Positions 17,284-19,022 of a stretch of DNA of 19,022 bases are shown here, in pieces. Both the position numbers and the translations under genes were made by a program. The notes beneath the pieces are model-generated. The model did not search any database and had not been told where the DNA came from. It worked only from the letters and a program-made list of their open reading frames with translations. Within the stretch, counting starts at the first letter, position 1, and the number at the start of each line of letters is the position of its first letter. This stretch comes from Baffinella frigidus. Lineage: Eukaryota; Cryptophyceae; Cryptomonadales; Baffinellaceae. Where the stretch lies: positions 525,973-544,994 of the forward strand of contig MU646468.1 in NCBI GenBank assembly GCA_026770585.1, in the 5' to 3' direction.

Positions 17284-18885
17284 GTATATATAAATAGAGA
17301 GAGAGAGAGCGTGTTAGAGGGGAGTGGTGCGCGGCGTTGACGCCGACGTCTTGGTCACGGGGCACACCCACAAGTCTGCCCCCCTGCCCAGCGGGAGGGA
17401 TGTGTCCTACGGGGGAGGGCTAGGTGATTTCTTGGAGCCATTTTCACCCATATCCTGCGGTTACTTTTCCGTCAAAGTCAATTATTTGTGGGCATTTCCG
17501 GCAACTTTTGCCGATTTCAAGGGAAAATAATAGATGGACGCAGGGCGTAAAATGACATGTAGCTCTCCCGCGTAGTCTGTATCCCTGCCCTTTAGGGTTA
17601 AGGGTCGGTTTCCCTGCGCCCCTGCACCTTAGAGGGGCTTGAGGGAAGAGCCTGCGAGAGAGAGAAGGCGTGTTAGACGTCTTCGTCACAGGGCACCCCC
17701 CCGAGTCTGCCCCCCTCCCCTCCCCTCAAATGCGAGCCGGGACGAGGTTGGGGCATGGTCGAAATGTTCCCAGGCGGGGACAGGGGTGGAATGATGTGGG
17801 GACACACGGTAATCTCAGAGATGCTTATGAGAAAGGGTTTCTGTCAACGAAATTTACTACACAATTTGAAGGTACTAGTAATAATGAAGCGTGTTTAGTT
17901 AATTTCGTTGGCGAGAGACCCGTTTTAAAAAGGATTCTCTGAGATGAAAGCGGGAATTCCCCAGGTGCAGCATTCATATCCCTGTCATTATGACCGGGAA
18001 AACTTGAGCCGCGTACCGTCAAATGCTGATGCACAGACGCGTTGGAAGCAACCACAACCTGTACAGAGCGCGCATGCGCTGGTCCAAAAGCAGAAGCAGT
18101 TCAGATGATGCTATGCAGCGTATCAACAATTTCCTCAGTTCAGATTATGGAGGGGGCCCAATTGACCTATTTTGTGTAGGAACATGTTTACCTGAAATGT
18201 GGCACCCAAGGGTTCCTATTGGAAAGTTGTAGCCCTCGAAATTCTGAGAAACTTTGCCATTGGAACCCCTGGGTGCCACATTTCAGGGAACGAGTTACAA
18301 GGGCTCTACCGTCATTCTGGGGTCCCGAGGCGGGCCCGTCAGGTCCACCGTGGGACGCCCTGGGCTGTAACTTTTGACCCAGAGGGCCGCTTTTACTTTT
18401 CTCAACGGTTCTGGAATCCCCATGATGCCCTCTTCAAACCCGCTCATAGAATATAGGGCGCCAGAGGCCCGGAAACAGGCACACCGTTTCAGTCAACTTT
18501 CTACGAACAAGGCGAGTTTTCGGCATGTTCCTGTACCCCGCTCGAAATTTTTTTTCGAGTGGGTTTGGAGAGGGCGTGATGAGGAATCCAGAACCGTCGA
18601 GAAAAGTGAAACCGGCCCAGGGGTTCAAAAGTTAGAGCACACATGTTTTTGGGGTTTTCAGATTCCTACAGGAATGGCTCAAAGGGTTTGGGCCCCCTCA
18701 GATTATGCAGGTTATTTAACGATTTCCTAGGTTGGGGTCGTGCACTTATTAATGCATTCATGCATGCGACGATTTCCGAAGTTCCTAACCCCTACGCCCG
18801 CACCCAGGTTCTCAGTGGACGTGCATGAGGGGAGCCTGTTCATCAACCCTGGGTCGGCCACGGGGGCGTACAGCGGGATGCAGAG
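13294..18885 (+). CDS. VPS29: Vacuolar protein sorting-associated protein 29 (retromer subunit), six exons, 3' end outside window
   Basis: Exons: 13294-13350, 13850-13921, 14795-14871, 15537-15594, 17067-17152 and 18808-18885. All joins keep phase (0, 0, 2, 0, 2). The protein starts [14 protein letters not shown] and runs without gaps against human VPS29 over nearly all the readable length: [66 protein letters not shown]. The residues that form the phosphoesterase-like metal site are present: D8, H10, N39, D62, the His of HGHQ and both of GHTH. VPS29 joins VPS35 and VPS26 in retromer, which recycles cargo from endosomes; its fold resembles a metallophosphoesterase but it is mainly a scaffold. 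About 143 of about 182 residues are in the window; the last 40 or so should follow the (TA)n tract. Intron 2 begins GC (CAG|GCACGT), and the other donors are weak (GTACGT, GTGCGC, GTCTCA, GTCTGC, GTCTAA). Exons 2, 3 and 5 have partial copies in adjacent introns. The gene is divergent from the plastid-protein gene. Confidence 0.96.
13960..14119. mobile_element. Element I copy 2, interior inverted
   Basis: The outer ends match copy 1 in order (ATCTCATCCGGACGAG, then CGGGATTAGAT), but the CGGATCGGAGATCCCCG segment lies in the right half, reversed relative to copy 1. Confidence 0.8.
14184..14211 (+). pseudogene. Echo of VPS29 exon 2 end with GC donor
   Basis: GGCAACCTTGTCTCGCAG then GCACGTCC repeats the exon 2 end (GNLVSQ) and intron start. 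The two copies flank element I, either as a duplication carrying it or as a later insertion between them. Confidence 0.85.
14595..14630 (+). pseudogene. Echo of VPS29 exon 3 start with acceptor
   Basis: GCAG|GAGATGTTCGGGCAACTC then AAGTCGCTCTCCTCGGAC ([12 protein letters not shown]) matches 14795-14830. It departs after GGAC, so the 14795 copy, which continues to [11 protein letters not shown], is the functional one. Confidence 0.9.
14902..15180 (+). repeat. Degenerate (CCCTAAA/CCCTGAA)n telomere-like array
   Basis: About 280 bp of shuffled CCCTAAA, CCCTGAA, ACACTAC and CCCTCAA units in VPS29 intron 3. A short TTTAGGGTTTAGGG of opposite sense follows at 15240. Confidence 0.9.
15254..15443. 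mobile_element. MITE K in VPS29 intron 3
   Basis: CTACTGCAAAGCCACAAGG and CCTGTGGTTTTGCAGTAG are the ends. Inner arms such as GGACCGGATCCTGCCCG and AAATTATTTTTAGG are less regular. Confidence 0.8.
15604..15766. mobile_element. Element N copy 2
   Basis: ACCACACAGCACACTTCGAA to AGATCCCTTCGCAGCCCGCT / GTGTGGT, better preserved than copy 1. It lies just after the VPS29 exon 4 donor. Confidence 0.82.
15766..15897. mobile_element. Core-hairpin element with GGGAACGGGTTT arms
   Basis: GGGAACGGGTTTAATTTGTG / GATTTTGGCAATG and CATTGGTCAAAATCATTTGG / AACTTGTTCCC enclose a diverged TTACTGCAC...GTTGTAA core. Confidence 0.75.
16347..16412 (+). repeat. 33-bp tandem duplication
   Basis: GACGTGCAAGAGGCTGCCAC / ACGTAACACCGCC twice in a row, with one mismatch seen. 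It lies in VPS29 intron 4; no coding role is supported. Confidence 0.85.
16464..16560 (+). repeat. (CACCCTA)n C-rich array
   Basis: CACCCCACACCCTACACC-type units, sense-strand C-rich, in intron 4 of VPS29. Confidence 0.85.
16724..17066 (+). pseudogene. Three upstream echoes of the VPS29 exon 5 start
   Basis: GACGCAG|GTGGTACCCTGGGGC (exon-like from 16731), GACGCAG|GTGGTGCCCCGGTG (from 16865) and ACAG|GTGGTACCGTGGGGCGAC (from 16935) precede the true GACGCAG|GTGGTGCCGTGGG at 17067. Shared spacer sequence (ACATGTCTTTGT, TACTACCRCGAA, CTTARATGGACC) shows that units of roughly 130 bp were duplicated. Confidence 0.88.
17201..17292. repeat. (TA)n microsatellite followed by (GA)n
   Basis: TATATATA runs with GTATA and ATTATT interruptions, then AGAGAGAGAGAG to 17309. 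It lies between exon 5 and its echo. Confidence 0.95.
17338..17373 (+). pseudogene. Echo 1 of the VPS29 exon 5 end with donor
   Basis: GACGCCGACGTCTTGGTCAC then GGGGCACACCCACAA then GTCTGC reads [12 protein letters not shown], nearly identical to 17118-17152. Confidence 0.9.
17455..17575 (+). repeat. Dispersed repeat S, copy 2
   Basis: Differs from 6272-6410 by only a few bases, suggesting recent spread. It ends AATAATAGATGGACGCAGGG, which contains an acceptor-like GCAG|GG. Confidence 0.85.
17675..17704 (+). pseudogene. Echo 2 of the VPS29 exon 5 end, diverged
   Basis: GACGTCTTCGTCACAGGGCA then CCCCCCCGA then GTCTGC. The GHTH histidine codons are eroded, so this is older than echo 1. Confidence 0.75.
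17813..17946. mobile_element. Core-hairpin element with CTCAGAGATGC arms
   Basis: TCTCAGAGATGCTTATGAGA ... CAACGAAATTTACTACAC and the right arm TTTCGTTG ... ATTCTCTGAGA. Confidence 0.75.
18188..18289. mobile_element. MITE M
   Basis: ACCTGAAATGTGGCACCCAA / GGGTTCCTATTGGAAAGTT and AACTTTGCCATTGGAACCCC / TGGGTGCCACATTTCAGG form about 40-bp arms. Confidence 0.85.
18366..18633. mobile_element. MITE L with 65-bp arms
   Basis: TAACTTTTGACCCAGAGGGC to CATGATGCCCTC pairs with GAGGGCGTGATGAGGAATCC to CAGGGGTTCAAAAGTTA. An inner hairpin CTCGAAATTTTTTTTCGAG lies at 18540. It sits in VPS29 intron 5. Confidence 0.85.
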
Positions 18886-18925
18886 GTCTAACACCCCAGA
18901 GAGAGAGCGAGACAGGGAGCGCGCG

Positions 18926-18928
<3 letters not shown>

Positions 18929-19022
<94 letters not shown>
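18929..19022. repeat. (TA)n microsatellite at the window end
   Basis: An uninterrupted TA run of at least 94 bp follows GAGAGAGAGCGAGACAGG and GCGCGCGCAA. It reaches the end of the window, which may be where assembly stops. Confidence 0.97.

Overview
ORGANISM. This is eukaryotic nuclear DNA, most likely from a unicellular alga with a secondary (red-lineage) plastid. Three facts point there: small exons separated by spliceosomal introns; plant-type TTTAGGG/CCCTAAA telomere-like arrays; and a minus-strand gene whose product begins with a signal peptide ending ...SCANA|FAP, the Phe+1 (ASAFAP-like) presequence used by cryptophytes, diatoms, haptophytes and peridinin dinoflagellates. A cryptophyte or dinoflagellate seems most likely to me, but the sequence alone does not settle it. 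LAYOUT. Three genes are recognisable, all cut into short exons that I assembled by hand from splice sites, phase and family alignment. (1) 288-5225 (+): the C-terminal half of a soluble CAF16/ABCI-type ABC ATPase; its 5' part lies left of the window. (2) 13141-8718 (-): five exons of a plastid-targeted protein of unknown function with one membrane span; its 3' end is unresolved. (3) 13294-18885 and beyond (+): six exons of retromer subunit VPS29, colinear with the human protein and keeping the metal-site residues; its 3' end lies right of the window. Genes 2 and 3 are divergent with 152 bp between start codons, so they probably share a promoter region. Genes 1 and 2 converge on a gene-poor stretch (about 5.2-8.7 kb). 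REPEATS. Nearly everything else is short inverted-repeat (MITE-like) elements of more than a dozen families, telomere-like C-rich arrays, (CT)n and (TA)n microsatellites and minisatellites. No transposase, reverse transcriptase, rRNA, tRNA or CRISPR array is visible. MOST UNUSUAL SIGNALS. (a) In all three genes the exon-intron junctions have been copied into neighbouring introns, giving about two dozen exon 'echoes', many still next to a GT or AG splice site; one set has become a 41-bp minisatellite of 3' splice sites. (b) One short element (family D) sits 15-20 nt inside introns of two different genes, next to donors in one orientation and next to acceptors in the other, as an introner-like element would. 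(c) A conserved hairpin core sits in the middle of several unrelated inverted-repeat arms. (d) One MITE pair has its interior inverted relative to its ends.
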